Positions 9,379-20,351 of a stretch of 64,000 bases of DNA are shown here, piece after piece. Origin of the DNA: Bacillota bacterium (lineage in GTDB: Bacteria; Bacillota; Desulfotomaculia; Desulfotomaculales; VENG01); NCBI GenBank assembly GCA_009711705.1, contig VENG01000001.1, forward strand, positions 389,889 through 453,888, in the 5' to 3' direction. Within the stretch, counting starts at the first letter, position 1, and each line of letters starts with the position of its first letter. The position numbers were made by a program, and so were the translations under genes. The notes below the pieces were generated by a model, which worked only from the letters and a program-made list of their open reading frames with translations, had not been told where the DNA came from and did not search any database.

Positions 9379-9394
9379 TGGCACGAAACTTGTT
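9379..9394 (+). promoter_or_regulatory. Sigma-54 (-24/-12) promoter of the acyl-CoA operon
   Basis: TGGCACGAAACTTGTT matches TGGCACG-N4-TTGCW except for GT in place of GC at -12. GG and GT are separated by exactly 10 bases, as required. It sits 115 bases before the acyl-CoA dehydrogenase start and faces it. Confidence 0.75.
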
Positions 9395-9508
9395 ATTCAT
9401 TATTCATAACCTTTACGAGTGGCATTAAAATTATTTGAAAAGAAGCAATATTCAAAATTAAAGCGTGAGGACCAGCCCCATGGCCTCTAAAAAAAGGAGT
9501 GTCTGCTT

Positions 9509-10660
9509 ATGGATTTCAATTTAACTAAGGATCAGCAGATGATAAGGGATGTGGTGCGGGATTTTGCCCAGAATGAAATTGTCCCGCGTGCGGTGGAAAT
9601 TGACAGGACAGGGGAATTCCCCCTGGACATAGTGAAAAAACTGGCCGAGATGGACCTGATGGGATTGCCTTTCCCGGAAGAATATGGCGGTGCGGGCGCC
9701 GACTACATCAGTTACAGTTTGGCGCTGGAAGAAATATCCCGAGCTTGCGGCTCTACCGGGCTTACTTATGAGGCTCACATTTCACTGGGATGTATGCCCA
9801 TCTATCTCTTTGGCACCGAAGAGCAGAAGAAAAAGTATTTGACCCCGCTGGCCCAGGGCGAGTGCATGGGATCATTCGGTCTTACCGAACCCAACGCTGG
9901 CTCCGATGCGGGCGGTACCCAGACTACCGCGGTCCTGGACGGTGACGAATGGGTCATCAACGGCACCAAGTGTTTTATTACTAATGCCACTTTTGCCCGC
10001 TTCGTAACTACCACAGCCGTAACCGACAAGGAAAAAGGTACCAACGGGATTAGTGCCATCATAGTACCCACGGACGCCCCCGGATTTACCGTGAATGCTA
10101 ATTATGAAAAATTGGGGCTGCACGGCTCCAATACCACGGAATTATTCTTTGATAACGTGCGGGTTCCCAAGGAGAACCTTGTCGGCATAAGGGGGGAAGG
10201 CTTTAAGCAGTTCTTAGTAGTGCTTGATGGCGGGAGAATTGGGATTGCGGCAATGTCCGTGGGCATTGCCCAGGCCTGCCTGGATGCCGCTCTAAGGTAT
10301 GCGCAGGAGAGGAATCAGTTCGGGCAGCCCATCGGTAAATTCCAGGCTATCCAGTTTAAGCTGGCTGACATGGCCACGCATATAGAACTGGCCCGGCTGA
10401 TGTACCTGAAGGCGGCCTGGCTTAAGGACCACGACCTGCCGTACACCAGGGAAGCCGCCATTGCCAAGTTGTTCGCTTCCGAAATAGCAACCAAAGCTGC
10501 GCTGGAGGCCATTCAGATTCATGGTGGGTACGGTTATATGAAGGAGTTCCCTGTGGAGCGCTACCTGAGGGATGTCAAGCTTTGCGAAATCGGTGAAGGT
10601 ACATCGGAGATACAGCGCATGGTAATTGCCCGTCAATTACTGGGTCCTGAGTGCAGGTAG
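9509..10660 (+). CDS. Acyl-CoA dehydrogenase
   Basis: A 383-residue flavoprotein of the short/branched-chain acyl-CoA dehydrogenase family. Visible are the N-terminal helical domain, the FAD/substrate region (SFGLTEPNAGSDAGG) and the C-terminal signature LCEIGEGTSEIQRMV. Glu363 lies in the canonical catalytic-base position used by butyryl- and medium-chain enzymes. Known isovaleryl-CoA dehydrogenases instead have Ala/Gly there and a Glu about 120 residues earlier. Operon context points to isovaleryl-CoA or a related branched acyl-CoA, but that residue leaves butyryl- or 2-methylbutyryl-CoA open. AGGAG precedes the ATG. First gene of the sigma-54 operon. Confidence 0.92.
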   Translation: MDFNLTKDQQMIRDVVRDFAQNEIVPRAVEIDRTGEFPLDIVKKLAEMDLMGLPFPEEYGGAGADYISYSLALEEISRACGSTGLTYEAHISLGCMPIYLFGTEEQKKKYLTPLAQGECMGSFGLTEPNAGSDAGGTQTTAVLDGDEWVINGTKCFITNATFARFVTTTAVTDKEKGTNGISAIIVPTDAPGFTVNANYEKLGLHGSNTTELFFDNVRVPKENLVGIRGEGFKQFLVVLDGGRIGIAAMSVGIAQACLDAALRYAQERNQFGQPIGKFQAIQFKLADMATHIELARLMYLKAAWLKDHDLPYTREAAIAKLFASEIATKAALEAIQIHGGYGYMKEFPVERYLRDVKLCEIGEGTSEIQRMVIARQLLGPECR

Positions 10661-10759
10661 GATACAGTAGGAACTTTATAATTAATTAGCCGTTATAGGC
10701 TGTCTATAAAGGAACCATTAAAAAATGTTTTTGTTATACATTAATAAGGAGGCAAAATT

Positions 10760-12403
10760 ATGTCAATTAAAATCGGCAAGATTACGATGGGAGAGCTTAT
10801 TGATGAGATGGCGCAGCGCTACCCCGAGAACGATGCACTGGTTTACCCCTTCCGCAACATAAGATACAACTACCGGCAGTTCAGGGACATCTGTAATCAG
10901 GCGGCAAAAGGCTTGATGCGCCTGGGAATTAATAAGGGCGAAAATATAGCGATATGGGCCAATAACGTACCGGAATGGGTAATCACCCAGTTTGCCAGCG
11001 GGAAGATGGGAGCCATCCTTGTTACGGTGAACACCAACTACCGATCCTTTGAGCTTGAATACCTGCTCAATCAATCAGATTCTACCACCATTATATTGGT
11101 TGGTGGTGTTAGAGATTCGGATGAGTATGTAAAAATTATGTATGAGCTGTGCCCGGAACTGAACCATTGTAAGCCGGGTGATCTGAATTCCAAAAAATTG
11201 CCCAATTTGAAAAACGTAATTTATATAGGTGAGGAAAAATACCCGGGAATGCTTAACTGGACTGATATCATGGCTATGGCTGACCAGGTAAGTGATCAAG
11301 AGTTGGAAGAAAGGCAAGAAACCTGTAAGCCTGGTGATGTGGTGAATATGCAATATACATCAGGGACTACAGGTTTTCCCAAAGGGGTTATGCTTACTCA
11401 TATAAATTTGATCGGTAATGCAGTAAGTATGGCAGAATGCATGAATTTTTCGTCTGCAGATCGTTTATGTATACCTGTACCATTCTTCCATTGTTTTGGT
11501 TGTGTGATTGGTACTTTAGTTTGTGCTGTTACAGGGGCTGCAATGGTTCCGGTGGAGAAATTTGACCCGGTTAAAGTGCTGGAAACTATTGAGAGTGAAA
11601 AGTGTACTGCCGTTCACGGAGTTCCTACCATGTTTATAGCTGAGCTGGAGGCCATGAAAAATAAAAAATACGATACTGCCTTCCTGCGAACCGGTGTTAT
11701 GGCCGGGGCACCTTGCCCCACTGAAGTGATGAAAGCGGTTGTAAATACCATGGGTGCCAGCGAGATATGTATTACTTACGGTCAAACGGAAGCTTCCCCC
11801 GGCATCACCATGACCAGGACAGATGATCCCATTGAACTACGAGTGAGCAGCGTGGGTAGGGCGCTGCCGAATGTGGAGGTGAAAATAGTCAATCCTGATA
11901 CAGGCGGGGAAGTATCATCGGGGATACAGGGAGAGTTATGTACCAGGGGTTACCACGTAATGAAGGGATACTACAATATGCCCGAAGCTACAGAGTCGGC
12001 CATAGATAAGGATAACTGGCTGCATACCGGCGACCTGGCAATTATGGATGATAACGGCTACTGCAAGATCACCGGGCGCCTCAAAGATATGATCATCCGC
12101 GGCGGTGAAAACATTTATCCGCGCGAAATTGAGGAGTTCCTGTACACCCACCCCAAGATTAAGGACGTCCAGGTTGTAGGTTTGCCTAGTGAGAAGTACG
12201 GTGAAGAGGTTGCAGCATTCATTCAGCTAAAGGAGGGTACCTCCGCTACGGAGGAAGAATTGAAGGAATTTTGCGATAACCAGATTTCCCGCTTCAAAAT
12301 ACCTGCATTTTTCTTCTTTATTGATGAATACCCTAGTACCGCCAGCGGTAAAATTCAAAAATTCCGTCTACGCGAACAGGCTATGGAAAAGCTGAAAAGA
12401 TAA
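10760..12403 (+). CDS. Acyl-CoA synthetase (AMP-forming)
   Basis: A 547-residue ANL-superfamily ligase that activates a carboxylic acid with ATP and CoA. Seen in order: P-loop YTSGTTGFPKGVML, the adenylate motif YGQTEASPG, the hinge region TGDLAIMDDNGYCKITGR with RGGENIYPREIEE, and the C-terminal catalytic Lys in ASGKIQKFRLRE. AAGGAGG lies upstream of the ATG. Placed second in the operon, it probably activates the growth substrate (isovalerate or a short fatty acid), and the dehydrogenase then oxidises the product. Substrate length cannot be read from the sequence. Confidence 0.9.
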   Translation: MSIKIGKITMGELIDEMAQRYPENDALVYPFRNIRYNYRQFRDICNQAAKGLMRLGINKGENIAIWANNVPEWVITQFASGKMGAILVTVNTNYRSFELEYLLNQSDSTTIILVGGVRDSDEYVKIMYELCPELNHCKPGDLNSKKLPNLKNVIYIGEEKYPGMLNWTDIMAMADQVSDQELEERQETCKPGDVVNMQYTSGTTGFPKGVMLTHINLIGNAVSMAECMNFSSADRLCIPVPFFHCFGCVIGTLVCAVTGAAMVPVEKFDPVKVLETIESEKCTAVHGVPTMFIAELEAMKNKKYDTAFLRTGVMAGAPCPTEVMKAVVNTMGASEICITYGQTEASPGITMTRTDDPIELRVSSVGRALPNVEVKIVNPDTGGEVSSGIQGELCTRGYHVMKGYYNMPEATESAIDKDNWLHTGDLAIMDDNGYCKITGRLKDMIIRGGENIYPREIEEFLYTHPKIKDVQVVGLPSEKYGEEVAAFIQLKEGTSATEEELKEFCDNQISRFKIPAFFFFIDEYPSTASGKIQKFRLREQAMEKLKR

Positions 12404-12456
12404 ATCGATGCAAAAAATAAAGACGCATGGAACTTAACGACAAGGAGATGAACAGC

Positions 12457-14004
12457 ATGAACGAAACTAACCTGAAAACCATGGAAGAAGAACTAAGCGA
12501 AAAGGTGGAACAGATAAATAAAGGCGGGCAACCCAAGTACCATGAGAGCAACACCAAGAAGGGCAAGATGTTTGCCCGGGACCGGGTGAAAATGCTGCTG
12601 GACCCTGACAGTTTTTACAGCGAGGACGGGTTTTGGGCCAATAACCTGGCCGGAGACCTTCCCGCGGACGGGGTAATCACCTGCACCGGTAGAATTAACG
12701 GGCGTACTGTTTGTGTTATGGCTAACGACTCTACCATTAAAGCCGGCTCATGGGGCTGGCGCACGGTGGAGAAAATTATCCGCATCCAGGAGATAGCCAT
12801 AGATATGAAAGTCCCCATGCTCTACTTGGTGGACTCGGCCGGGGCCAGGATCACCGACCAGGTGGAAATGTTTCCGGGCCGGCGGGGAGCCGGAAGAATT
12901 TTTTACAACCAGGTTAAAATGTCCGGTATGATTCCCCAGGTCTGCTTGCTTTTCGGTCCTTCCGCCGCCGGCGGCGCTTATATCCCTGCCTTTTGCGATG
13001 TGGTTTTTATGGTGGATAAAAACGCCAGTATGTACCTGGGTTCTCCGCGTATGGCCCAGATGGTGATCAGCGAAAAAGTTAGCCTGGAAGAAATGGGCGG
13101 GGCACTTATGCACTGCAGCGTCAGTGGTTGCGGTGACTTGCTGGCCAAAAGCGAAGAAGAAGCCATTCAGGCCTGCCGCACCTATTTGGGTTATTTTCCC
13201 CAGAACTGGCGGGGCACTCCCCCAAGGGTTATTGGCCAAAAGCCGTACGCCGGCCGGGCGATAGAAGATATCATCCCCGGGCGCCCGAATGAGCCTTTCG
13301 ACATGTACGAACTAATTGATCGAATCATAGACGCGGGAAGCTGGTTTGAAATCAAAAAGCTTTTCGCCAGGGAACTGATTACCGGAATGTGTCGCATTGA
13401 CGGCCGGACGGTGGGCATCCTGGCCAACCAGTCCAGGACAAAGGGCGGCGTCCTTTTCGTGGACTCCGCGGACAAATCGACCCGTTTCATTAACTTGTGT
13501 GATGCCTTCAACATTCCCCTGTTGTTCTTGATGGACGTCCCCGGCTTTATGATCGGCTCCGACGTGGAGCGTCAAGGTATCATCCGTCACGGGGCCAAAA
13601 TGATTTCAGCCATGTCCGAGGCCACGGTGCCCAAAATTTCCGTGGTAGTACGCAAGGCATACGGGGCTGGTCTATACGCCATGTGCGGTCCCTCCTTCGA
13701 GCCCGACTGCTGTATGGCTCTTCCCACCGCGCAAATAGCGGTCATGGGCCCGGAGGCGGCAGTTAATGCTGTGTACGAGAACAAGATCAATGCCCTACCG
13801 CCGGAAGAAAGACCTGAGTTTATAAAACGGAAACGCGAAGAATATATGCAAAACATTGACATCTATAAGCTGGCCTCGGAACTGGTTATCGATCATATTG
13901 TCAGTGGGAAATCCCTGCGCCAGGAATTGATCAGCCGCTTCAAGCTCTATGAATCAAAGGACGCTAGATTCGCCGAGCGCAAGCACCCGGTTTACCCGGT
14001 TTAG
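12457..14004 (+). CDS. Acyl-CoA carboxylase carboxyltransferase (beta) subunit
   Basis: About 515 residues, the normal length of the beta subunit of 3-methylcrotonyl- or propionyl-CoA carboxylase. Both crotonase-like halves are present, with glycine-rich acyl-CoA and biotin pockets (FGPSAAGGAYIPAFCDVVFM and VRKAYGAGLYAMCG). The ATG at 12457 is favoured by AAGGAG at 9 bases; an in-frame ATG at 12427 lacks a site. Between an acyl-CoA dehydrogenase and an enoyl-CoA hydratase with HMG-CoA lyases, 3-methylcrotonyl-CoA is the likely substrate. No biotin carboxylase or biotin carrier gene is in the window, so the partners must be elsewhere, or it acts as a decarboxylase/transcarboxylase subunit. Confidence 0.9.
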   Translation: MNETNLKTMEEELSEKVEQINKGGQPKYHESNTKKGKMFARDRVKMLLDPDSFYSEDGFWANNLAGDLPADGVITCTGRINGRTVCVMANDSTIKAGSWGWRTVEKIIRIQEIAIDMKVPMLYLVDSAGARITDQVEMFPGRRGAGRIFYNQVKMSGMIPQVCLLFGPSAAGGAYIPAFCDVVFMVDKNASMYLGSPRMAQMVISEKVSLEEMGGALMHCSVSGCGDLLAKSEEEAIQACRTYLGYFPQNWRGTPPRVIGQKPYAGRAIEDIIPGRPNEPFDMYELIDRIIDAGSWFEIKKLFARELITGMCRIDGRTVGILANQSRTKGGVLFVDSADKSTRFINLCDAFNIPLLFLMDVPGFMIGSDVERQGIIRHGAKMISAMSEATVPKISVVVRKAYGAGLYAMCGPSFEPDCCMALPTAQIAVMGPEAAVNAVYENKINALPPEERPEFIKRKREEYMQNIDIYKLASELVIDHIVSGKSLRQELISRFKLYESKDARFAERKHPVYPV

Positions 14005-14031
14005 TTTGAAAAAATGAAGGAAGTGATCCCC

Positions 14032-14814
14032 TTGCAGTATGAAAACATCGAAATAGCCCGGCAAGAACACATCGCTATAATAAAAATAAACCGGCCTCAG
14101 GCCATGAATGCCCTTAGTACCCAGACCGCCCGGGAACTGCTGGTAGCGCTTGAGGAGCTGGAACTGGATAATGAGGTATTCGCAGTGGTCTTTACTGCAG
14201 CGGGCGACAGGGCCTTCTGTGTGGGCGCGGACCTCAAAGAAAGAAAAACCATGAACCATGATGAAATGAAAAAACAGCGGGCGCTTTTCGTCAAAACTTT
14301 TACCGCCGTGGCCCAGTTTCCCAAGCCGCTGGTAGCGGCTGTTAACGGGTTCGCCCTGGGCGGCGGGTGCGAGTTCGCTCTCTGCTGTGACTTTATAGTG
14401 GCTTCCGAAAAAGCGACCTTCGGCCTGCCTGAAGTGGGATTGGCCATCATCCCGGGAGGCGGGGGTACTCAGCTGCTGCCGCGAGTGATCGGCCGTGCCT
14501 GCGCCAAGGAATTGATTTTCACCGGCCGAAAAATTGCAGCCCAGGAAGCCTACCGGCTGGGTCTGGTTAACCACGTGGCACTCCCGGAAAAACTGATGGA
14601 AAAAACCATGGAAACGATGCGGGAGATTACCAAAAATGGTCCCATTGCCCTGCAGCAGGCCAAGCGCTCTATCAACCTGGGAGTGGAACTGGAATTGAAT
14701 ACCGCTCTGGCCCTGGAGGCCGAGTGCTATAACGTCTGCTTGGCCACGGAGGACAGGGACGAGGGGCTACGGGCATTTAACGAGAAACGCAAGCCGGTTT
14801 ACCGGGCTAGATAG
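14032..14814 (+). CDS. Enoyl-CoA hydratase (methylglutaconyl-CoA hydratase candidate)
   Basis: A crotonase of 260 residues. The oxyanion-hole region (FCVGADLKE and VNGFALGGGCEFALC) is present, and so are both catalytic glutamates (GGCEFA and FGLPEVG). The TTG at 14032 is preferred: GGAAG lies before it and family members begin with xxYENI. The ATG at 14014 has no ribosome site. In this operon it would hydrate 3-methylglutaconyl-CoA to HMG-CoA, between the carboxyltransferase and the lyase. A general short-chain enoyl-CoA hydratase is the alternative. Confidence 0.88.
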   Translation: MQYENIEIARQEHIAIIKINRPQAMNALSTQTARELLVALEELELDNEVFAVVFTAAGDRAFCVGADLKERKTMNHDEMKKQRALFVKTFTAVAQFPKPLVAAVNGFALGGGCEFALCCDFIVASEKATFGLPEVGLAIIPGGGGTQLLPRVIGRACAKELIFTGRKIAAQEAYRLGLVNHVALPEKLMEKTMETMREITKNGPIALQQAKRSINLGVELELNTALALEAECYNVCLATEDRDEGLRAFNEKRKPVYRAR

Positions 14815-14921
14815 AAGAAAAGTGACCCTTTAGTGATCCTTTCAGGAAGAATCCGGTATTTTGAAAATTTATTCCCTTAGTGCATTGTTAGTAGATTACT
14901 CAATTAAAGGAGGCGAATAGC

Positions 14922-15938
14922 TTGTTCACACTGAATTACCCCAAGAAAGTGGTCATTGGAGACATCACCGTGCGGGACGGCTTTCAGCACGAAGAAAAAT
15001 TCATCCCCACCCGGGCTAAGCTCTGGTGTCTGGAAGAGCTAATCCTGGCAGGGTTTAAGCGCATCGAGGTTTCCAACTTTGGCAACCCCAGGGGGATGCC
15101 CCAGTTCGCCGATGCCGACGAACTCTTCAAAGCTATCCGCGCCAGCAAGCGGGTCAAGGATAAACTGGACGACGTGGAAATGACCGCCATTACCATCCGG
15201 GAAAGGGCGGTAGACAGGGCCATTGAGGCCAAAAAGGAGGGCTACGGCCCCGACCGTATCTTAATGATGGTATCCACCTCGCCCTCGCACATGTTTAAAA
15301 ACTCCGGGCTCAACCATAAGGAATATTGGGCCGAAAGCGAGCGCTGCATTAAAAAGGCCCATGACGCCGGAATAAAGGTCTGCGGCACGGTGAGTACCAT
15401 CTGGGGCTGCCCCATCGAGGGCCCCACCGAACTGCAAAAGGCAGTGGAATTCACCAAACACTACCTGGATATCGGTGCCGACGACATTGAACACGCAGAC
15501 CACGACGGCTCAGCGCCTCCGGACAAGGTTTACGAATATTTTTCCATGATTATGGACGCCCTACCTAACCCAGAACTACACGTGGCCCATTTCCATGTTA
15601 CCCGGGGCTGGGGCCTGGCCAACGTTCTGGCGGCTCTGCAGGCCGGGATAACCCACTATGAAAGCACCATAGGTGGTCTCGGCGGACAGCCCAGCAACTT
15701 CGTGGACGGATGTCCTGTGTCCGGCACGGGTGCCTACTACTACCAGGATCCCAACATTGTTGGCCTTACTTCCACCGAGGACATGGTGGTGATGATGGAC
15801 GAAATGGGTATCGACACCGGGCTGGACGTGGACAGAGTGCTGGAAATTGGGCAGATGATGGAAAAGATCGTTGGGCGCCGGCTGCGCAGTGAATGCATTA
15901 AGACCGGACGTATTCCCAAGGAGCCCACAGGATTTTAA
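14922..15938 (+). CDS. HMG-CoA lyase-family protein, divergent active site
   Basis: A 338-residue TIM-barrel protein of the HMG-CoA lyase/homocitrate synthase superfamily. The divalent-metal ligands are kept: Asp in VRDGFQHE and the HxH in HFHVTRGWG. The active-site loop, normally GGCP with a catalytic Cys, reads GGLGGQPSNFVDGCP, so the Cys is Gln. The arginine motif DGLQNE is DGFQHE. It therefore probably cleaves or condenses another branched acyl-CoA, and the second homologue at 17955 is the likelier HMG-CoA lyase. The TTG start has GGAGG 8 bases upstream. A 107-base gap precedes it, but no separate promoter is obvious. Confidence 0.82.
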   Translation: MFTLNYPKKVVIGDITVRDGFQHEEKFIPTRAKLWCLEELILAGFKRIEVSNFGNPRGMPQFADADELFKAIRASKRVKDKLDDVEMTAITIRERAVDRAIEAKKEGYGPDRILMMVSTSPSHMFKNSGLNHKEYWAESERCIKKAHDAGIKVCGTVSTIWGCPIEGPTELQKAVEFTKHYLDIGADDIEHADHDGSAPPDKVYEYFSMIMDALPNPELHVAHFHVTRGWGLANVLAALQAGITHYESTIGGLGGQPSNFVDGCPVSGTGAYYYQDPNIVGLTSTEDMVVMMDEMGIDTGLDVDRVLEIGQMMEKIVGRRLRSECIKTGRIPKEPTGF

Positions 15939-15966
15939 CCAGTCATCATAAGGAGGTATATAATTC

Positions 15967-17919
<1,953 letters not shown>

Positions 17920-17954
17920 CCAACTCTTCAGAACAGTTTTTAAGGGGTGAGAAA

Positions 17955-18857
17955 GTGCAGTGGCCTGACTATGTAAAAATTAGAGAAGTTGGCCTCAGAG
18001 ACGGGTTACAGAATGAGGACAGATTTGTTCCCAGCCAGACAAAAATAAAACTGCTAAGGGCGCTAATAAGGGCTGGGGTCAGCGCCATTGAGGCCACCTC
18101 TTTTGTTCACCCCCGGGCCATACCCCAATTGAGTGATGCCGAAGTGATTCTGGAAGGTATCGGGGATATCCCGAACGGGGTTGTGCTCAGTGCCCTGGTG
18201 GGAAATGTAAGGGGTATACAGAGAGCTTTAGAAACCGGTGTTCGGGAAGTGATGGTGGTTGTCTCCGCCAGCGAAGCTCATAACCGGGCCAACGTGAAGA
18301 TGTCCGTCAGCCGATCTTTGCAAGCCCTAAAAGAAATCAGCCCTCTGGCTTCCGGTGGCGGAACCGGGGTCAGGGGGGCCGTAGCTACGGCCTTTGGCTG
18401 CCCCGACCAGGGCAAGATTGACAGCGGGCAGGTAAGTGTTGTGGTAGAAGGCATGCTGGAAGCGGGCATAAGAGAGATAACTCTAGCGGACACCGCCGGA
18501 CTGGGGCATCCACGGCAGGTATACACCTTGGTCAAAGAGCTTGCCGCCGATTACCCGGAAGTTACCTGGGCCCTGCACTTTCACGATACCAGGGGCCTGG
18601 GGTTGGCCAATATCATCACGGGCATCCAGGCTGGGGTAACTATACTGGAGAGTTCCGTGGGCGGTATTGGGGGGTGCCCGGCCATACCCGGCGCTACGGG
18701 CAACGTCCCTACAGAAGATCTTATTTTCATGCTGCACAGCATGGGTATAAGAACATCCATCGACCTGGAGGGCATTGTCTGCTGCACGCGCTTGCTGGAA
18801 GAAACCCTGGGCCGCTCGTTACCCGCGAGAGTTTCACACTTGGGGTGTCAAAGATAG
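17955..18857 (+). CDS. Hydroxymethylglutaryl-CoA lyase
   Basis: A 300-residue lyase with all the canonical features: VGLRDGLQNE near the N-terminus (metal Asp, catalytic Arg), HFHDTRGLGLAN with the metal-binding His pair, and the signature loop GGIGGCPAIPGATGNVPTED with the catalytic Cys. It converts HMG-CoA to acetyl-CoA and acetoacetate. The GTG start has AAGGGGTG upstream. It is the last gene of the operon and is followed by a terminator. It complements the divergent paralogue two genes upstream. Confidence 0.92.
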   Translation: MQWPDYVKIREVGLRDGLQNEDRFVPSQTKIKLLRALIRAGVSAIEATSFVHPRAIPQLSDAEVILEGIGDIPNGVVLSALVGNVRGIQRALETGVREVMVVVSASEAHNRANVKMSVSRSLQALKEISPLASGGGTGVRGAVATAFGCPDQGKIDSGQVSVVVEGMLEAGIREITLADTAGLGHPRQVYTLVKELAADYPEVTWALHFHDTRGLGLANIITGIQAGVTILESSVGGIGGCPAIPGATGNVPTEDLIFMLHSMGIRTSIDLEGIVCCTRLLEETLGRSLPARVSHLGCQR

Positions 18858-18866
18858 CTATACCTC

Positions 18867-18907
18867 ATGACGGCTGTGGTCTTAACAGTCGTCATTTGCC
18901 TTGTTTT
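18867..18907 (+). terminator. Terminator of the acyl-CoA operon
   Basis: An 11-bp stem with one G-T pair (18867-18877 with 18885-18895, 7-base loop) is followed by TTGCCTTGTTTT. It lies 10 bases after the HMG-CoA lyase stop. Confidence 0.7.
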
Positions 18908-19337
18908 AAAAGGCTAAAAAACCCCAGGCTTTTAGTCCCAATAGATACAGGATACTAATAACTGCTCCCCAAAAGGCCAGGCAATATATGTGCAAGAAAA
19001 TGGTCCTCCGGGCCGAAATGCCGGTTAAGAGGGCCGTGACTGAAGAAAGGTATACTCCTACGGAAACAGGTGCAATAAAAATAAGGCCTAAAACACCGTA
19101 ACGTTTATAAATACTTTGAGTTTTATGCTGCCTTTTTCGCTGCCAGTCAGTTAACCGATTTTTGAATTTTTGCCACAAAACACAGATCAAGAGCACAGGC
19201 AACAAATTACCGACAAAAGCAACAATCAATATGGGAAAAAAAGGCAGATCCATTAAAAGGCCGGCAGGAATTGCCACGGCCCATTCGCCCCAGGGAGTCA
19301 TAGACAGCAGTGCGACGATTATTAATTGTTTTAACAT
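18906..19337 (-). CDS. Small multidrug-export-type membrane protein
   Basis: A 143-residue integral membrane protein with about four hydrophobic segments and the N-terminal motif MTPWGEWAVAIPAG. This motif is typical of the small multidrug export family (Pfam Sm_multidrug_ex, COG2426) as I recall it. The transport role rests on the family name only. GAGGT lies 5 bases before the ATG. It follows a TetR gene on the same strand at 69 bases, so the two form an operon whose promoter probably carries the operator at 19972-19995. Confidence 0.75.
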   Translation of the reverse strand: MLKQLIIVALLSMTPWGEWAVAIPAGLLMDLPFFPILIVAFVGNLLPVLLICVLWQKFKNRLTDWQRKRQHKTQSIYKRYGVLGLIFIAPVSVGVYLSSVTALLTGISARRTIFLHIYCLAFWGAVISILYLLGLKAWGFLAF

Positions 19338-19406
19338 GAACTACCTCTTTATTTTTCATCAGTTTTTAATGCTTTAGCCTCGATGTTAAGTTTGGCTGAA
19401 ACGAGT

Positions 19407-19940
19407 TTACTTTGTTTTCTCAATTAAAGCGTTCAAAATTTGTTCCTTAAAATTATTATCCAACGGTGCCAGGTTAAATAATGCTGAAAACCACAAACCA
19501 TCAAGTGCTAAACGCAATATGGTGGCATCAACCGGGTCCAGCCCATCATTTTCGATCTGCTCCTGCCACTCATGATATGCTTTCTGAATAGGTTCCAACA
19601 AGCTGGGGTTTACGGCCACAGCAGCCAATAAACTGGCCTCCATGTCTTTATTAGTCTGGACCTGGTAAAACGTTTCCTGCATAAATGCCCGGGTCCACTT
19701 GCCCTTGTGGTGTTTATCTTTGCTTGCGCTGTCCTCTATGCGATCAACGTATTGTTGAATTAAATGGTGGACCATACCGGAAACCAAAGCTTCTTTGGAA
19801 GGAAAGTGATACAGTAAACCTCCCTTGCTAACCCCTGCTTCCTCTGCAACGGCATCAAGAGTTAAATTAAATATACCTTTGTTTTGGATAATCCGGGCAG
19901 CTGCGTGAAGGATAGTTACTCGTTTTGATTTCCTAATCAA
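19407..19940 (-). CDS. TetR-family transcriptional regulator
   Basis: A 177-residue repressor. The helix-turn-helix is at about 25-50 (LTLDAVAEEAGVSKGGLLYH, then FPSKEALV) and the C-terminal domain is short. A 24-bp inverted repeat 32 bases upstream of its start is a likely autoregulatory operator. The downstream gene is a small membrane exporter, so the regulator probably controls its own operon and is released by a small lipophilic molecule. Confidence 0.88.
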   Translation of the reverse strand: MIRKSKRVTILHAAARIIQNKGIFNLTLDAVAEEAGVSKGGLLYHFPSKEALVSGMVHHLIQQYVDRIEDSASKDKHHKGKWTRAFMQETFYQVQTNKDMEASLLAAVAVNPSLLEPIQKAYHEWQEQIENDGLDPVDATILRLALDGLWFSALFNLAPLDNNFKEQILNALIEKTK

Positions 19941-19971
19941 TTTTCTCTCCCCGTTACCACATTTTTAACTT

Positions 19972-19995
19972 ACTATACCATCTGGACGGTATAGT
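19972..19995. promoter_or_regulatory. TetR-type operator
   Basis: Perfect 8-bp arms ACTATACC / GGTATAGT enclose ATCTGGAC, and ten of twelve pairs match over the whole 24 bp. The place, 32 bases before the leftward TetR start, is the promoter region. Confidence 0.65.
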
Positions 19996-20351
19996 TTCAA
20001 GCAGTCTGGTAGAAAAAAACTCTGCATGGAATTCTTTATGATCCAGAGGTACTCTTATCCTTTTTTCAAAGAAAGCTACATTGTTTGACGAATAATTTAA
20101 GGCTGTTCTCCAAGTCCACCCTGAATATTGGTAATTATAGACGTCAAAGTCGTCTATAGGATCTGGGACCATAAATGGCGTGACCCTTTTTCGGGGCACT
20201 ATTACAATAATGATAAAAGATGATAAGGAAATTGGGGGCTGATTTACCGAATAATCAAAAAATACTGTAACAATTCCTGAGTTTAAAACACTAGTAGATA
20301 AGGAAAATGATTGGCTGCTTAGCCCTGTGACAATATTTAGGGAGGGGTAAT

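Noticed and set aside
9248..9508. A small RNA or leader peptide between the activator and the dehydrogenase
   Set aside because: Only the sigma-54 promoter, the inverted repeat and a ribosome site are supported.
19954..20199. 81-residue leftward frame beside the TetR gene
   Set aside because: It covers the TetR operator region, has no ribosome site and no recognisable family; at most a remnant.
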